From Phenylobacterium sp. (lineage in GTDB: Bacteria > Pseudomonadota > Alphaproteobacteria > Caulobacterales > Caulobacteraceae), in NCBI RefSeq assembly GCF_030693405.1, contig NZ_JAUYAW010000009.1, forward strand, positions 17,812 through 81,811: a stretch of DNA of 64,000 nucleotides, in the 5' to 3' direction. This document shows, one piece after another, positions 1 to 10,533 of the stretch. Each line of letters opens with the position of its first letter. Positions within the stretch are counted from its first letter, which is position 1. Below the pieces are notes generated by a model. That model did no database searches and had not been told where the DNA came from. It saw only the letters and a list, made by a program, of their open reading frames with translations. The position numbers were made by a program, and so were the translations under genes.

Positions 1-1325
1 TAGGTCTCGTGCACCTGGGCCCGGGCCGCGCCCAGGGGATAGTCCACCATGTCCGGCGCCGGGGCGGGGGCCAGGTGGCCCTCGGCGAAGCCAGACGCGC
101 CCGGGGATGGCGGCTGGTAGGCCGGCTCGTGGCGGGCGGAGGTTTCGCTGAGGCCCGGGATCGCCTGGGCGAGGGCCGGACCCCAGCCGCCGCCGCTCCA
201 GCTGGAAAAGCCCTGGGCCGAGGGTCCAGGGCGATAGGCGGGCGCGGGCGTCATGCCAGGCCGCAGGCCTTGCAGCGCGTCGGCGGCCACGGTGGTCGAG
301 GCCCGGTGTCCGGCGCCGGCCAGGGCGTGGCGCAGGCCGCCGACGATCAGACCGCGCACCAGCGCCGGGTCGCGGAAGCGCACCTCGGCCTTGGCCGGAT
401 GGACGTTCACATCCACCAGGGCTGGATCGAGCTCCAGGAACAGAGCCGTCAGCGGATGGCGGTCGCGGGCCAGGAAGTCGGCATAGGCGCCGCGCAGGGC
501 GCCCTGCAGCAGGCGGTCGCGGACCGGCCGGCCATTGACGAACAGGTACTGGTGGGCGGCGTTGCCGCGGTTCAGGGTCGGCAGACCGGCATAGCCCGAC
601 AGGCGCACGCCCTCGCGGACATGATCGATCAGCAGGGCGTTGTCGGAAAACTCCCGCCCCATGATGGCCGAGAGGCGGGCCAGCCGGCCCACATCGCCCT
701 CCGGCTCGGCGGGCAGGCGCAGAACCTTTCGCCCGTCGATCTCCAGGCTGAAGCTGACGGCTTCATGGGCCATGGCCTGGCGCTTGATCTCCTCGGCGAT
801 GGCCATGGCCTCGGCCCGCTCGGACTTCATGAACTTCAGACGGGCCGGTGTGGCGTAGAACAGGTCGCGCACCTCCACCCGCGCCCCGTGGGGGCCGGGG
901 AAGGCGGCCGGCGACACCTGGCCCATCGCCCCGCCGTCGACCCGCAGGGCGTGGGCGTCAGAGGCGCCGCGCGCGCGGCTGGTGATGGAGAGCCTGGCCA
1001 CCGAGCCGATGGACGGCAGGGCCTCGCCCCGGAAGCCCAGGGTGGCGATACGCAGCAGGTCATAGTCGCCGGCGTCGTCGGGCAGGAGCTTGGAGGTGGC
1101 GTGGCGCTCGACCGCCAGCAGCAGTTCGTCCGGCGAAAGGCCAAAGCCGTCATCGGCCACCAGGATGCGGGACAGGCCGCCGCCGTCCACCTGCACCTCG
1201 ATCTGTCGCGCCCCGGCGTCCAGGGCGTTCTCGACCAACTCCTTGATGGCGCTGGCCGGCCGCTCGACCACCTCGCCGGCGGCGATGCGGTTGACGGTTT
1301 CGGGGGGAAGGCGATGGATGCGCAT
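1..1325 (-). CDS. mutL: DNA mismatch repair protein MutL (3' end truncated by window edge)
   Basis: Reverse-strand translation from ATG at 1325 gives [39 protein letters not shown], the hallmark MutL GHKL N-terminus; the frame runs open off the left edge, so it is absent from the ORF track. Confidence 0.95.
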   Translation of the reverse strand, partial: MRIHRLPPETVNRIAAGEVVERPASAIKELVENALDAGARQIEVQVDGGGLSRILVADDGFGLSPDELLLAVERHATSKLLPDDAGDYDLLRIATLGFRGEALPSIGSVARLSITSRARGASDAHALRVDGGAMGQVSPAAFPGPHGARVEVRDLFYATPARLKFMKSERAEAMAIAEEIKRQAMAHEAVSFSLEIDGRKVLRLPAEPEGDVGRLARLSAIMGREFSDNALLIDHVREGVRLSGYAGLPTLNRGNAAHQYLFVNGRPVRDRLLQGALRGAYADFLARDRHPLTALFLELDPALVDVNVHPAKAEVRFRDPALVRGLIVGGLRHALAGAGHRASTTVAADALQGLRPGMTPAPAYRPGPSAQGFSSWSGGGWGPALAQAIPGLSETSARHEPAYQPPSPGASGFAEGHLAPAPAPDMVDYPLGAARAQVHET

Positions 1326-1396
1326 GTTCGAGCCTGGGTCCAAAAGGCGTTATAGGACGATTCAGGCTGCGGGGGCGGCTCTTGAGGAAAGACATA

Positions 1397-2350
1397 ATGC
1401 GCCTGACTGCGCTCCTCTGCGGACTGCTGCTTCTGGCCACCCCCGTTGGCGCGGTGGCTCAGGCGCCGCCCGGCCTGCTCGAAGACCCCGACGCGGTCCT
1501 GGTGGAGGAGCTGGTGGTCACCGCGCGCGAGATCGGCCCCGCTTGGTGGCGGGTCTCGGACGGGGACTCCACCGTCTATGTGATGGGGGTGCCCTCGGTG
1601 ATCCCGAAGGGCTCCGGTTGGGACCCGAGCGTGCTGGAGCGGCGTCTGGAGGGGGCCAATCTGGTCATCCTGCCGTTCAACAACGCCAGCGTGAACCTGC
1701 TGACGGCGCCGGGCGCGGTGGTCAGCCTGGTGCGCCTGCGGTCCTCCGCCCCTTTTGAGGAGACCCTGGAGGGCGCCTTGAAGGCGCGCTTCGTCGCCGC
1801 CCGCACCCGTGCCGGGCAAGAGGCCGACCGCTACAAGACGCGCAACGGCATGGCTGCAGCCCTGCTGCTGGTCAGCGACTATCGAGACGCCGCCCGGCTG
1901 ACGGCGGCCGATCCGGCCAAGACCATCGGACGGATGGCGGCGTCGCGGGGGATCCGTGTGGAGGCCAAGACCTATGACGCCGCCCCCCTGCTGGCCGCCG
2001 TGGTGCGCACGCCGGCGGCGGCTCAGCGGGCCTGCGTTGTGGAAGCCCTGGCGGCTGTAGAGGCGGGCCCGGCTTCAGCCGAGGCTGCGGCCCGGGCCTG
2101 GGCCTGGGGCCGCGTGCGCGAGGCCCTGGGGGGCGAGCGGAGCTATGAGCGGTGCATCGCGGCGGCGCCTGGGGCTGCGGACCTGGACGCCCGGCTAAAG
2201 GCCGACCAGACCGCCGCCATCGTGGCCGCCCTCAGGCGGCCAGGGCACAGCATAGCGGTGGTGCAGCTGCGCCCCCTGCTGGCGCAGGGGGGTGTGCTCG
2301 ATCGCCTGGGCGCGCTGGGCTACGAGATTCGCACGCCAGCCGAGGACTGA
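1397..2350 (+). CDS. TraB/GumN family protein, secreted
   Basis: ORF 1382..2350, signal peptide MRLTALLCGLLLLATPVGAVAQ followed by PAWWRVSDGDSTVYVMGVPSVIPKG typical of TraB/GumN. Confidence 0.7.
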   Translation: MRLTALLCGLLLLATPVGAVAQAPPGLLEDPDAVLVEELVVTAREIGPAWWRVSDGDSTVYVMGVPSVIPKGSGWDPSVLERRLEGANLVILPFNNASVNLLTAPGAVVSLVRLRSSAPFEETLEGALKARFVAARTRAGQEADRYKTRNGMAAALLLVSDYRDAARLTAADPAKTIGRMAASRGIRVEAKTYDAAPLLAAVVRTPAAAQRACVVEALAAVEAGPASAEAAARAWAWGRVREALGGERSYERCIAAAPGAADLDARLKADQTAAIVAALRRPGHSIAVVQLRPLLAQGGVLDRLGALGYEIRTPAED

Positions 2351-2359
2351 CGCCTGCGC

Positions 2360-2908
2360 TTAGAGGCCCGGCAGCTTGATGCGGCTGCCGGCGTCGCGGC
2401 GGATCACGACATTGCCGCCGCCGGTGATGGCGTTGATCCGGGCCTGCTCAGCCTCGGCGTCCACGGGGCCGGACAGGTCGGGACCGCCGGCTTGAGCCGG
2501 GGCGGCGCTTCCCCGCCAGAACATCACCCGGTCGGCGAAGCCCTTGTCCTTGTGGGCGATGTCGCCGAACTCGTCGTCGACCACATAGCGGATCAGCGGG
2601 TCGGCGCCGGCGAGGCCGGCCTTGGCCACCAGGGCCTGTTCACCCTGGCTGCGGTTGAGGCCTTCGCGCTCGCCCACCAGGGCCGCCCGGGCCGCGCTTT
2701 CGGGGCGCAGCTCCTGGGGTTGCGGCTCGCCAGGCGCCGGCGGACGCAGGGAATAGTCAGGGGGCACCACCAGCGGGGCCTTGGTGACGACCCGGAATTC
2801 GTCAGGGGTCACCTTGGTCATGCCAAGGGCCTGGCGGGTGGAGCTGCAGCCGGCCAGACCGACGGCCGCAACCAGGGCGCCGGCGAGGATCACGCGGTTG
2901 AGGGTCAT
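2360..2908 (-). CDS. DUF3035-type lipoprotein
   Basis: Lipobox VGLAGCSS; PDEFRVVTKAPLVVPPDYSLRPP core typical of DUF3035. Confidence 0.75.
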   Translation of the reverse strand: MTLNRVILAGALVAAVGLAGCSSTRQALGMTKVTPDEFRVVTKAPLVVPPDYSLRPPAPGEPQPQELRPESAARAALVGEREGLNRSQGEQALVAKAGLAGADPLIRYVVDDEFGDIAHKDKGFADRVMFWRGSAAPAQAGGPDLSGPVDAEAEQARINAITGGGNVVIRRDAGSRIKLPGL

Positions 2909-2986
2909 GACGAAACGCTCCCAAAGGCCGCCCCCGGCCGGAAAGTCCATTGCATTAGCGCAAACACAGGCCCGGCGCCAACGCCC

Positions 2987-3478
2987 TTAGGTCTTGGCGT
3001 CGCGGCGAAAGCCATCGAGCAGTAGCAGGACCACCCCCACAGAGATGGCCGCATCGGCGATATTGAACACCCACGGGAAGTAGAGCCTGGAGACATCGAT
3101 GAAGTCGACGACGGCGCCGAACCGCGCCCGGTCGATGGCGTTGCCGACGGCGCCGCCCATCACCAGGCCGAGCGCCAGGGCCATCAGGGTGCGGTCGCCC
3201 CGCTGCGCCCAGATCGCCAGGGCGATGGCCACCAGGACGGAAAAGGCCACCAGCAGCCAGCGGCCCAGGTCCTGGTCGGCCCGCAACAGGCCAAAACTGA
3301 CCCCCTGGTTCCAGACCATGGTCAGGTAGAAGGGGCCGACCACCTGCTCGCTCACCCGGGTAGGAAGGTCATAGACGAACAGGATCCAGTGCTTGGACAG
3401 CTGGTCCAGCACGATGACCGCCAGCGCCAGTCCATAGGCGGTCCAGCCGTGACGATTGATCAGGGGCGAGGCGGTCAT
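2987..3478 (-). CDS. lspA: Lipoprotein signal peptidase II
   Basis: 163 aa membrane protein with VWNQGVSFG, GNAIDRARFGAVVDFIDV and FNIADAAISVGV motifs. Confidence 0.95.
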   Translation of the reverse strand: MTASPLINRHGWTAYGLALAVIVLDQLSKHWILFVYDLPTRVSEQVVGPFYLTMVWNQGVSFGLLRADQDLGRWLLVAFSVLVAIALAIWAQRGDRTLMALALGLVMGGAVGNAIDRARFGAVVDFIDVSRLYFPWVFNIADAAISVGVVLLLLDGFRRDAKT

Positions 3479-3490
3479 GTCCGGGGCGCC

Positions 3491-6430
3491 TCAGGCTGCG
3501 CCATGGGCGGCGTCCCAGGCCGCCACGGCCTCGGCGTCGCGCAGGGACAGGTCGGGATAGCGGGGATCATCCCCCACCTCGAGCAGGATCCGCCAGGAGC
3601 GGGCGCATTTGCGGCCCTGCGCCCGCAGGGGCTCCACGGCCACGGCGGGGCTGTCGGCCAGGCGGAAGGCGCCGGCGGGGCCTTCGCCTGCGACCAGGGT
3701 CGCCTGGCTGGTGCGGAACACCTCAGCCGCATCCAGACCCTCGAAGGCGGCCAGCAGGGCCGGATCGCTGATATGGACCACCGGCGCGGCCTCAAGGGCG
3801 GCGCCCAGACGCTTTTCGCGGCGTTCCACCTCCAGGGCGCCGGTGACCACGGCGGTCACCGCCTGCACCTTGGCCCATCGGGCGGCCTCTTCCGGGCAGG
3901 CCCAGGCCGAAGGGGTCTCCGGGAAGACCCGCAGGGCGTTGGAGCCGGCCTCAGGGAAGCGGAGCGTCCAGGCCTCTTCGGTCGTGAAGGGCATGAGCGG
4001 GGCCAGCCAGACGGTCAGGCGCTCGAAGGCCAGATCCATGACTGTGCGGGCGGCCCGGCGGCGGAGCGCCGTGGCCTGGTCGCAATAGAGCGCGTCGCGG
4101 CGCACGTCGAAGAACAGGGCCGAAAGGTCCTCCTGACAGAAGGCGATCAGCGGCCGGATCACGTCCTGGAAGGCGTAGCCGGCATAGGCGTCGCGGACCT
4201 CGGTATCCAGCGCCTGCAGCCGGTGCAGGATGTAGCGCTCCAGCGGCGGCATGTCTTCCAGCGCCACGGCCTCGCCCGCGTCGTAGCCGGCGAGCGCCCC
4301 CAGCAGATAACGCAGGGTGTTGCGCAGCTTGCGATAGGCGTCGGCGGTGGTGGCCAGGATCGTCTTGCCGATCCGCTGGTCGTCGGAATAGTCGACCATG
4401 GCCGCCCAAAGGCGGATGATCTCGGCCCCGGACTCCTTGATCACCTGGTTGGGATCGACGGTGTTGCCCTTGGACTTGGACATCTTCTCGCCGTTCTCAT
4501 CCATGGTGAAGCCATGGGTGAGGACGCCGTTGTAGGGGGCGCGGCCGCGGGTGCCGGAGCTTTCCAGCAGCGAAGACTGGAACCAGCCGCGGTGCTGGTC
4601 TGACCCTTCCAGATAGAGATCGGCGGGCCAGCGGGTGTCCTCCCGGCCTTCCAGGGTGAAGGCGTGGGTGGAGCCGGAGTCGAACCAGACATCGAGGATG
4701 TCCTCGACCTTCTCGTAGCGATCCGGATCATGGGCGCCCAGGAAGTCGGTGACCGGACGGGTGAACCAGGCGTCGGCGCCTTCGGCGGCGATGGCCGCGA
4801 TGATGCGGGCGTTGACCTCTTCGTCGTGCAGGGGCTGGTTCGTCTCCTTGTCGACGAACATGGCCAGCGGCGCGCCCCAGGCCCGCTGACGGCTGATCAG
4901 CCAGTCCGGCCGGCTTTCCACCATGGTGCGGATGCGGTTGCGTCCGGCCTCGGGATAGAAGGCGGTGGCCTCGATGGCCTCGAGCGCCGTCTCGCGCAGG
5001 GTCCGGCCCCCGTGATGCGGGGTGTCCAGGGGCTCGTCCATGCGGATGAACCACTGGGGCGTATTGCGGAAGATCACCGGCGCTTTGGAGCGCCAGGAGT
5101 GCGGATAGGAATGCTCCAGCCGGCCGCGGGCCAGCAGGCCGCCGGCTTCGATGAGTTTTTCGATCACCGCCGGATTGGCCGCACCGAACTTGCCGGCCTT
5201 CTTGCCCTCGGTCTCCAGGACCTTCAGCCCGCCGAACAGGGGCACATGGGGATAGTAGGCGCCGTCGGCGTCCACCGTCTCGGGGATCTCCCGATGGCCG
5301 TGGGACATCCAGACCACATAGTCGTCGGCGCCATGGCCCGGCGCGGTGTGGACAAAGCCCGTGCCGGCCTCTTCGGTCACATGATCGCCGGCCAGCAGGG
5401 GGACGGAGAAGCCATAATGGCTGTCCAGCGCCGCCAGCGGGTGGGCGCAGACCATGCCCTGGCAGTCGATGGTCTCGATCCTGCGCCACTTGCCGATCTT
5501 GGCGGCCTTGAAGACCTCCTCGGCCAGCTTGTCGGCGACGATCAGCTTGTCGCCCGGCTTTGCCCAGGGCTCAAACTCCAGCCCCTCTTCCAGGGCCTCC
5601 ACCTGATAGGCGCCATAGGCGATGGACTCGTTATAGGCGATCGCTCGGTTGGCCGGGATGGTCCACGGCGTGGTGGTCCAGATCACGACGCTGGCCCCGC
5701 GGGCGGCGTCGGAGCCTTGCGTCACCGGGAACTTCACCCAGATCGTGGGGGAGACGTGGTCGTGATACTCCACCTCGGCGTCGGCCAGAGCCGTGCGCTC
5801 CACCGGGCTCCACATCACGGGCTTTGAGCCGCGATAGAGCTGGTTCGAGGCCACGAACTTGTGGAACTCCGCGACGATGGCCGCCTCGCTGCCATAGTCC
5901 ATGGTGGCGTAGCGGTTCTCCCAGTCGGCCAGGACGCCCAGGCGCTTGAAGCCGTCCCGCTGGACGTCGATCCACTGGCCGGCATAGGCGCGGCACTTCT
6001 CACGGAACTCGGCCTTGGAGACCTCGTCCTTGCGGCGGCCCTTGCTGCGCAGCTCCTCCTCGATCTTCCACTCGATGGGCAGGCCGTGGCAGTCCCAGCC
6101 GGGCACGAAGTCCACGTCGTAGCCCATGGCGAAGCGCGAACGGACCACGAAGTCCTTCAGGGTCTTCTGCAGGGCGTGGCCGATATGGATGGCGCCATTG
6201 GCGTAGGGCGGGCCGTCGTGCAGCACAAACAGCGGCGCGCCTTGCGCCTGCCGCGCCTTGCGGGCGGCATGGTACAGGCCGATCTCGTCCCACTTGGCCA
6301 GGATCTGGGGTTCCTTTTGCGGCAGGCCTGCGCGCATGGGGAAGTCGGTCTGGGGCAGGAAGACGGTCTCGCGATAGTCGCGTCCCGCAGTTTCGGGGGA
6401 AGCGGTGCGCTTTTCAGCGTCGTCGGCCAT
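3491..6430 (-). CDS. ileS: Isoleucyl-tRNA synthetase
   Basis: DGPPYANGAIHIGHALQK (HIGH region), ENGEKMSKSKGNTVDP (KMSKS); adjacent to lspA and ribF. Confidence 0.97.
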   Translation of the reverse strand: MADDAEKRTASPETAGRDYRETVFLPQTDFPMRAGLPQKEPQILAKWDEIGLYHAARKARQAQGAPLFVLHDGPPYANGAIHIGHALQKTLKDFVVRSRFAMGYDVDFVPGWDCHGLPIEWKIEEELRSKGRRKDEVSKAEFREKCRAYAGQWIDVQRDGFKRLGVLADWENRYATMDYGSEAAIVAEFHKFVASNQLYRGSKPVMWSPVERTALADAEVEYHDHVSPTIWVKFPVTQGSDAARGASVVIWTTTPWTIPANRAIAYNESIAYGAYQVEALEEGLEFEPWAKPGDKLIVADKLAEEVFKAAKIGKWRRIETIDCQGMVCAHPLAALDSHYGFSVPLLAGDHVTEEAGTGFVHTAPGHGADDYVVWMSHGHREIPETVDADGAYYPHVPLFGGLKVLETEGKKAGKFGAANPAVIEKLIEAGGLLARGRLEHSYPHSWRSKAPVIFRNTPQWFIRMDEPLDTPHHGGRTLRETALEAIEATAFYPEAGRNRIRTMVESRPDWLISRQRAWGAPLAMFVDKETNQPLHDEEVNARIIAAIAAEGADAWFTRPVTDFLGAHDPDRYEKVEDILDVWFDSGSTHAFTLEGREDTRWPADLYLEGSDQHRGWFQSSLLESSGTRGRAPYNGVLTHGFTMDENGEKMSKSKGNTVDPNQVIKESGAEIIRLWAAMVDYSDDQRIGKTILATTADAYRKLRNTLRYLLGALAGYDAGEAVALEDMPPLERYILHRLQALDTEVRDAYAGYAFQDVIRPLIAFCQEDLSALFFDVRRDALYCDQATALRRRAARTVMDLAFERLTVWLAPLMPFTTEEAWTLRFPEAGSNALRVFPETPSAWACPEEAARWAKVQAVTAVVTGALEVERREKRLGAALEAAPVVHISDPALLAAFEGLDAAEVFRTSQATLVAGEGPAGAFRLADSPAVAVEPLRAQGRKCARSWRILLEVGDDPRYPDLSLRDAEAVAAWDAAHGAA

Positions 6431-6603
6431 GGGATTTTTCATCCAAGTCGGAGGCGGAGGAGGGCGGACAGGTCCCGGCGCGCGCTGGATCATAGGCTCC
6501 GGCGGCGTCACGCCGGGCGTGTAATTCGCAAGGATTTGCGGCCCCTCGTCATGGGGCGGTCCTAGCAGACCGTCGCGCAGCGAGCGAGCCCTTTAGGCGC
6601 GCC

Positions 6604-7539
6604 TCAGAAGTCGGGGATGAGGATCTGGCGGGCCTGGGCGGCGTCGCGCCGGATCTGTTCGACCATGACCTCGAGGCTTGAGAACTTCTGTTCCGGCCGC
6701 AGGAAGGTGATCAGATCGGTCTCGATGGTCTGGTCGTAGATGTCCTCATCGAAGTCGAACAGCCAGACCTCCAGCACCGGGGCCACTTCTCCCACCGTGG
6801 GATTGACCCCGATATTGGCCACGCCGGGCACCTCGCGCCCATCGGGCAGGCGGGTGCGGGTGGCGTAGACGCCGAACCTCGGCTGGACATAGTCGTCCAC
6901 CTGCACATTGGCGGTGGGGAAGCCCAGTTCGCGGCCCAACTGCCGGCCGCGCTGGACGACGCCTTCGATGGCGAAGGGCCGGCCCAGGATGGCGGCGGCG
7001 GCCTCGGGCTGGCCGTCCCGCAGGGCGTCCCGTACGCCGGTGGAGGAGTATTTCTCGCCGCTGTCATCGGCCACGGCGGCGGCGACCGAGACGCCGAAGC
7101 CGAAGTCCTGCCCATAGTCTTTCATGGTCGCGGGGCTCCCTGTGCGGCCCTTGCCGAAGGAGATGTCGAAGCCCACCGCCACGTGCCGCACCCCCAGACC
7201 CTCATGCAGGACCTGCTGGGCGAAGTCGCGATCGGTCAGGCTGGCCATCTCCTGGTCGAACGGCAAGACGTAGAACAGGTCCACCCCCAGGGCCTCAAGG
7301 GCGCGGGCCTGCTGGCCGGGCCGCATCAGTCGGAATGCTGGCGCATTGGGCGCAAAGATCTGCCGCGGGTGCGGATCGAAGCTGATGACCCCCAGGGGCG
7401 CGCCGATCTCGTGAGCGGCCTTGGCGGCCAGCGCGATGACCTGCTGGTGGCCGCGGTGGACCCCGTCGAAATTGCCGAGCGCAATGGCCGCGCCACGGTC
7501 CCGGGCCATCAGGCCCTTCCATCCCTTGATCACACGCAT
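6604..7539 (-). CDS. ribF: Bifunctional riboflavin kinase/FAD synthetase
   Basis: ALGNFDGVHRGHQ and RGRQLGRELGFPTANVQ motifs. Confidence 0.95.
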   Translation of the reverse strand: MRVIKGWKGLMARDRGAAIALGNFDGVHRGHQQVIALAAKAAHEIGAPLGVISFDPHPRQIFAPNAPAFRLMRPGQQARALEALGVDLFYVLPFDQEMASLTDRDFAQQVLHEGLGVRHVAVGFDISFGKGRTGSPATMKDYGQDFGFGVSVAAAVADDSGEKYSSTGVRDALRDGQPEAAAAILGRPFAIEGVVQRGRQLGRELGFPTANVQVDDYVQPRFGVYATRTRLPDGREVPGVANIGVNPTVGEVAPVLEVWLFDFDEDIYDQTIETDLITFLRPEQKFSSLEVMVEQIRRDAAQARQILIPDF

Positions 7540-7542
7540 CGG

Positions 7543-8001
7543 TCAGGCGTCCCGCTTGGGCACGAGGACCACAGCCTCGCCGTCGGCCACGGTCTTGCCC
7601 GCGACGGTGCAGACGGTGGCGAAGGTGGCGTGGCCCTTGCGGGGATCCAATTCGCGCACCGTGACGGTGGTGGTCACTTCATCGCCAAGGCCCACGGGCC
7701 TGCGGAAGCGCAGGGTCTGGGAGACATAGACGGCGCCGGGGCCTGGCAGGCGCGAGCCCAGCACCGCCGAGATATAGGCGCCGGTCAGCATGCCGTGGGC
7801 GATGCGGCGCTTGAACGGCGTGGTCGCCGCATAGGCTTCATCCAGATGCAGGGGGTTGTCGTCGCCGGAGACGGCGGCGAAGGCCTCCACATCGGCGGCG
7901 CTTACCGTGCGGGCGATCTGTGCGCTCTGGTCCAGACTGAGGTCCTCGAAGAATAGTCCCGGCAAGGAAACGCTCCCCTTTTTGGCCCTGCATAGACGCA
8001 A
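7543..8001 (-). CDS. MaoC family (R)-hydratase
   Basis: Hot-dog/MaoC signature FAAVSGDDNPLHLDEAYAATTPFKRRIAHGML. Confidence 0.85.
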   Translation of the reverse strand: MRLCRAKKGSVSLPGLFFEDLSLDQSAQIARTVSAADVEAFAAVSGDDNPLHLDEAYAATTPFKRRIAHGMLTGAYISAVLGSRLPGPGAVYVSQTLRFRRPVGLGDEVTTTVTVRELDPRKGHATFATVCTVAGKTVADGEAVVLVPKRDA

Positions 8002-8088
8002 CCCTGCCCAATGCGAAGGCGCTTGAGCTGCACGGGGGCCGCGATCTGCGCCGAAGATGGCCCCGACAGGCTTCCAATGGGGAGAGCG

Positions 8089-8214
8089 ATGGAAATGTGC
8101 AAGACGCTGATCGGCGCCGCCGCGGCCCTGATCCTACTGGCCGCCTGCGACCAGACGCCGGCTGATCCGGTCCCCCCGCCGCCGCAGGCGCCGGTGGGTC
8201 AGAGCGCGTCCTGA
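8089..8214 (+). CDS. Small putative lipoprotein (41 aa)
   Basis: MEMCKTLIGAAAALILLAACDQ has a lipobox; preceded by GGGGAGAG ribosome-binding-like sequence. Confidence 0.5.
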   Translation: MEMCKTLIGAAAALILLAACDQTPADPVPPPPQAPVGQSAS

Positions 8215-8239
8215 CGCCGAGGCGCGGCGACCGCTCGGG

Positions 8240-9103
8240 CTACCAAGCCAGGTCGGCCATGGCCCAGCGCGCCTGGGCGCCTTCCTGGCGCAGCAGGGAT
8301 TCGACGGCGGCGGCGTCCAGGCCCTCAGGGGTGATCGTCTCGCCCCCATGGATGCCGGCGGCGATGAACAGGACGTCCAGACCCTGGGCGTTGGCGCCTT
8401 TGACGTCGGTGGCCACCCCGTCGCCGATGCACAGCATCCGCGAGCGCGCGACCGGACCGCCCGTCAGGCGCTCGGCCTCTGCGACGCACAGCTCATAGAT
8501 CGGCGCATGCGGCTTGCCGGCCATGACCACCTTGCCGCCGAGGGTCTCGTAGAGCTGGGCCAGCGCGCCGCCGCAATATATCAGCCTGTCGCCCCGCTGG
8601 ACCACGATGTCGGGATTGGCGCAGACCATCTCCAGCCCGCGGGCCGCGGCGCCTTCGAACCGGTCCTGATAGTCGCCGGGACCCTCGGTCTCGTCATCGA
8701 TCGGGCCAGTGCAGGCGATGAAGGCCGCCTTCTCAAGGCTCTCGAAGGACAGGCCGAGGCCCTCATAGAGCGGGGCATCCCGGTCGGGGCCCAGGCGCCA
8801 GGCGGGTCCGGGCGCCCGCTCGGCCAGCAGCAGGCGGGTGGCGTCGCCGGAGGTGACGAAGGCTGACCAGGAGTCCCGCGGCACGCCCAGGGCGTCCAGC
8901 TGGGCCACCACATCGGCCGAGGGACGCGGCGAGTTGGAGATCAGGATCACCGGTCCCCGCTCGGCCCGCCAGCGGGCCAGGGCCGCACAGGCGGCCGGAA
9001 AGCTCTCGCGGCCATTGTGGATGACGCCCCAGACGTCGCTCAGCAGGACGTCATAGTGGTCGATAAGGTCGGAAAGGCCCTGGGGCGTCTGCGGCGTGCT
9101 CAT
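8240..9103 (-). CDS. TIGR01459-type HAD superfamily hydrolase
   Basis: DVLLSDVWGVIHNGRESFP, ILISNSPRPS, MLCIGDGVATDVKGANAQGLD HAD motifs. Confidence 0.85.
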   Translation of the reverse strand: MSTPQTPQGLSDLIDHYDVLLSDVWGVIHNGRESFPAACAALARWRAERGPVILISNSPRPSADVVAQLDALGVPRDSWSAFVTSGDATRLLLAERAPGPAWRLGPDRDAPLYEGLGLSFESLEKAAFIACTGPIDDETEGPGDYQDRFEGAAARGLEMVCANPDIVVQRGDRLIYCGGALAQLYETLGGKVVMAGKPHAPIYELCVAEAERLTGGPVARSRMLCIGDGVATDVKGANAQGLDVLFIAAGIHGGETITPEGLDAAAVESLLRQEGAQARWAMADLAW

Positions 9104-9162
9104 GGCCTGCGGCGGTAAAGGTCGCCGGCTCCGCGGTCAATCGAGGTGTGCGGCGGTAAGCT

Positions 9163-10422
9163 TCAGCCCCGGCCGCCGGCCCGCCGGCGCAGGCCCTGGC
9201 GCAGGAAATCGGCGGGGGGATCGGCCTCGGCCAGAACGGCTTCGCGGATCGGGCGCGGCTCGCCGAACAGGTGACCCTGGCCGTAGCCGACCTCCAGTTC
9301 CAGCAGGTCGACGATCTGCCGCTCGCTCTCCACTTTTTCGACGATCACCTCGACCCCATAGCGGCGGGTCAGCTGACAGAAGTCCTCGGCGGCGAGGTCG
9401 GGCAGGGATTTCAGCACCAGTCGGCCGTCCAGCTCGACCATCTCGTCCAGCAGCATCTGGGCGCCGACCCGCACGAACTTCACGTCCGAGCGCGCCAGAT
9501 CCTGCAGGTCGAAGTCCAGGTCGGTGACCTTGTCGAGGGAGAAGCGGAAACCGAGGTCGGCGAGTTTGGCCATGTTGCGCGCCTCCACCGAGCCGCGACC
9601 TTCGAAGGCGCTCTGGCCCAGTTCGAAGATCAGGGCGCCGGCCAGGTCACGATTGGCCGCCAGCATGTCGAGGAACTGCGGGAAGAAGCTTTCGTCGCCC
9701 AGGCTGGTGGCCGCGACATTGCAGAAGATGCCGACCTTGCGGTCCTGCTTGGCCAGGCGCCGGACGATCTGGACGCAGCGGAACAGCAGCAGGTTGTCGA
9801 TGGCCGTCATCAGGCCCTCAGCCTCGGCCACGCTGATATATTCGGCCGGCATCAGCACCCGGCCGCTCTCGTCGCGCAGGCGCGAGAAGCTCTCGTAGAA
9901 GATGGTCTTGCGCTGGGGCAGGGCCACGACCGGCTGCAGATAGAGATCCACCCGGTTGTCGGCCAGGGCGCCGCGGACGGTCTCCAGCAGGGCGGCCTCG
10001 CGCCGGTGGTCATGTCCGGGCCGGGTATGGACCGGCGGGGCGGTCACCCGCTCCTCCAGCCGCTGGCCCATGCGCTGGACCAGATCCTCCAGCATGTGAA
10101 CCTCGGTGGAGAGTTCCTCGGAGCGGCGCAGGGCGTCGTCGGTGACGGTCTCCACCACCTGGGACAGGCGGGCGTCGACCTTCTCGACCTGGTCGATAAG
10201 GATGCGATGGGCGTCGCGCAGGGCGGCGATCTCGCCGCGCAGGCCCGTGGCGGTCAGCGCGTGCTCGATCAGGCCGTGGAAGGCGAAGGCCAGGCCCAGC
10301 CCACCCACAAGGGCGGCGACGCCCGCGCCCCAGCCGCCACCGTTCCGCCACAGCGAAAGGGCGATGATCAGCGCCAGACAGAGATAGGCGCCGCAGAGCA
10401 GCGCAAGCGTCAGCCTTCGCAT
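9163..10422 (-). CDS. tipF: TipF-like membrane protein with degenerate EAL domain
   Basis: Two N-terminal TM segments, coiled coil, C-terminal EAL-like domain (YESFSRLRD, QGHLFGEPRPI) with altered catalytic motifs; same architecture as Caulobacter TipF. Confidence 0.75.
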   Translation of the reverse strand: MRRLTLALLCGAYLCLALIIALSLWRNGGGWGAGVAALVGGLGLAFAFHGLIEHALTATGLRGEIAALRDAHRILIDQVEKVDARLSQVVETVTDDALRRSEELSTEVHMLEDLVQRMGQRLEERVTAPPVHTRPGHDHRREAALLETVRGALADNRVDLYLQPVVALPQRKTIFYESFSRLRDESGRVLMPAEYISVAEAEGLMTAIDNLLLFRCVQIVRRLAKQDRKVGIFCNVAATSLGDESFFPQFLDMLAANRDLAGALIFELGQSAFEGRGSVEARNMAKLADLGFRFSLDKVTDLDFDLQDLARSDVKFVRVGAQMLLDEMVELDGRLVLKSLPDLAAEDFCQLTRRYGVEVIVEKVESERQIVDLLELEVGYGQGHLFGEPRPIREAVLAEADPPADFLRQGLRRRAGGRG

Positions 10423-10533
10423 GAACCCGCCTGTTCGAATCGTCTCGCAGTATCGGTCACGCCGGGGGCGCAAGTCGAACGGATTAACGATTGCGCCCAG
10501 GCTGGGCGCGAAATGGCCGCAGGACGCGGCGCC

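Noticed and set aside
9-1355. 448-aa plus-strand ORF at the left edge
   Set aside because: Exact antisense of mutL, which is strongly supported on the minus strand.
836-1819. 327-aa minus ORF spanning mutL start and TraB gene
   Set aside because: Out of frame with mutL and antisense to the TraB/GumN protein; no coherent domain.
3389-4603. 404-aa plus-strand ORF
   Set aside because: Antisense shadow of ileS.
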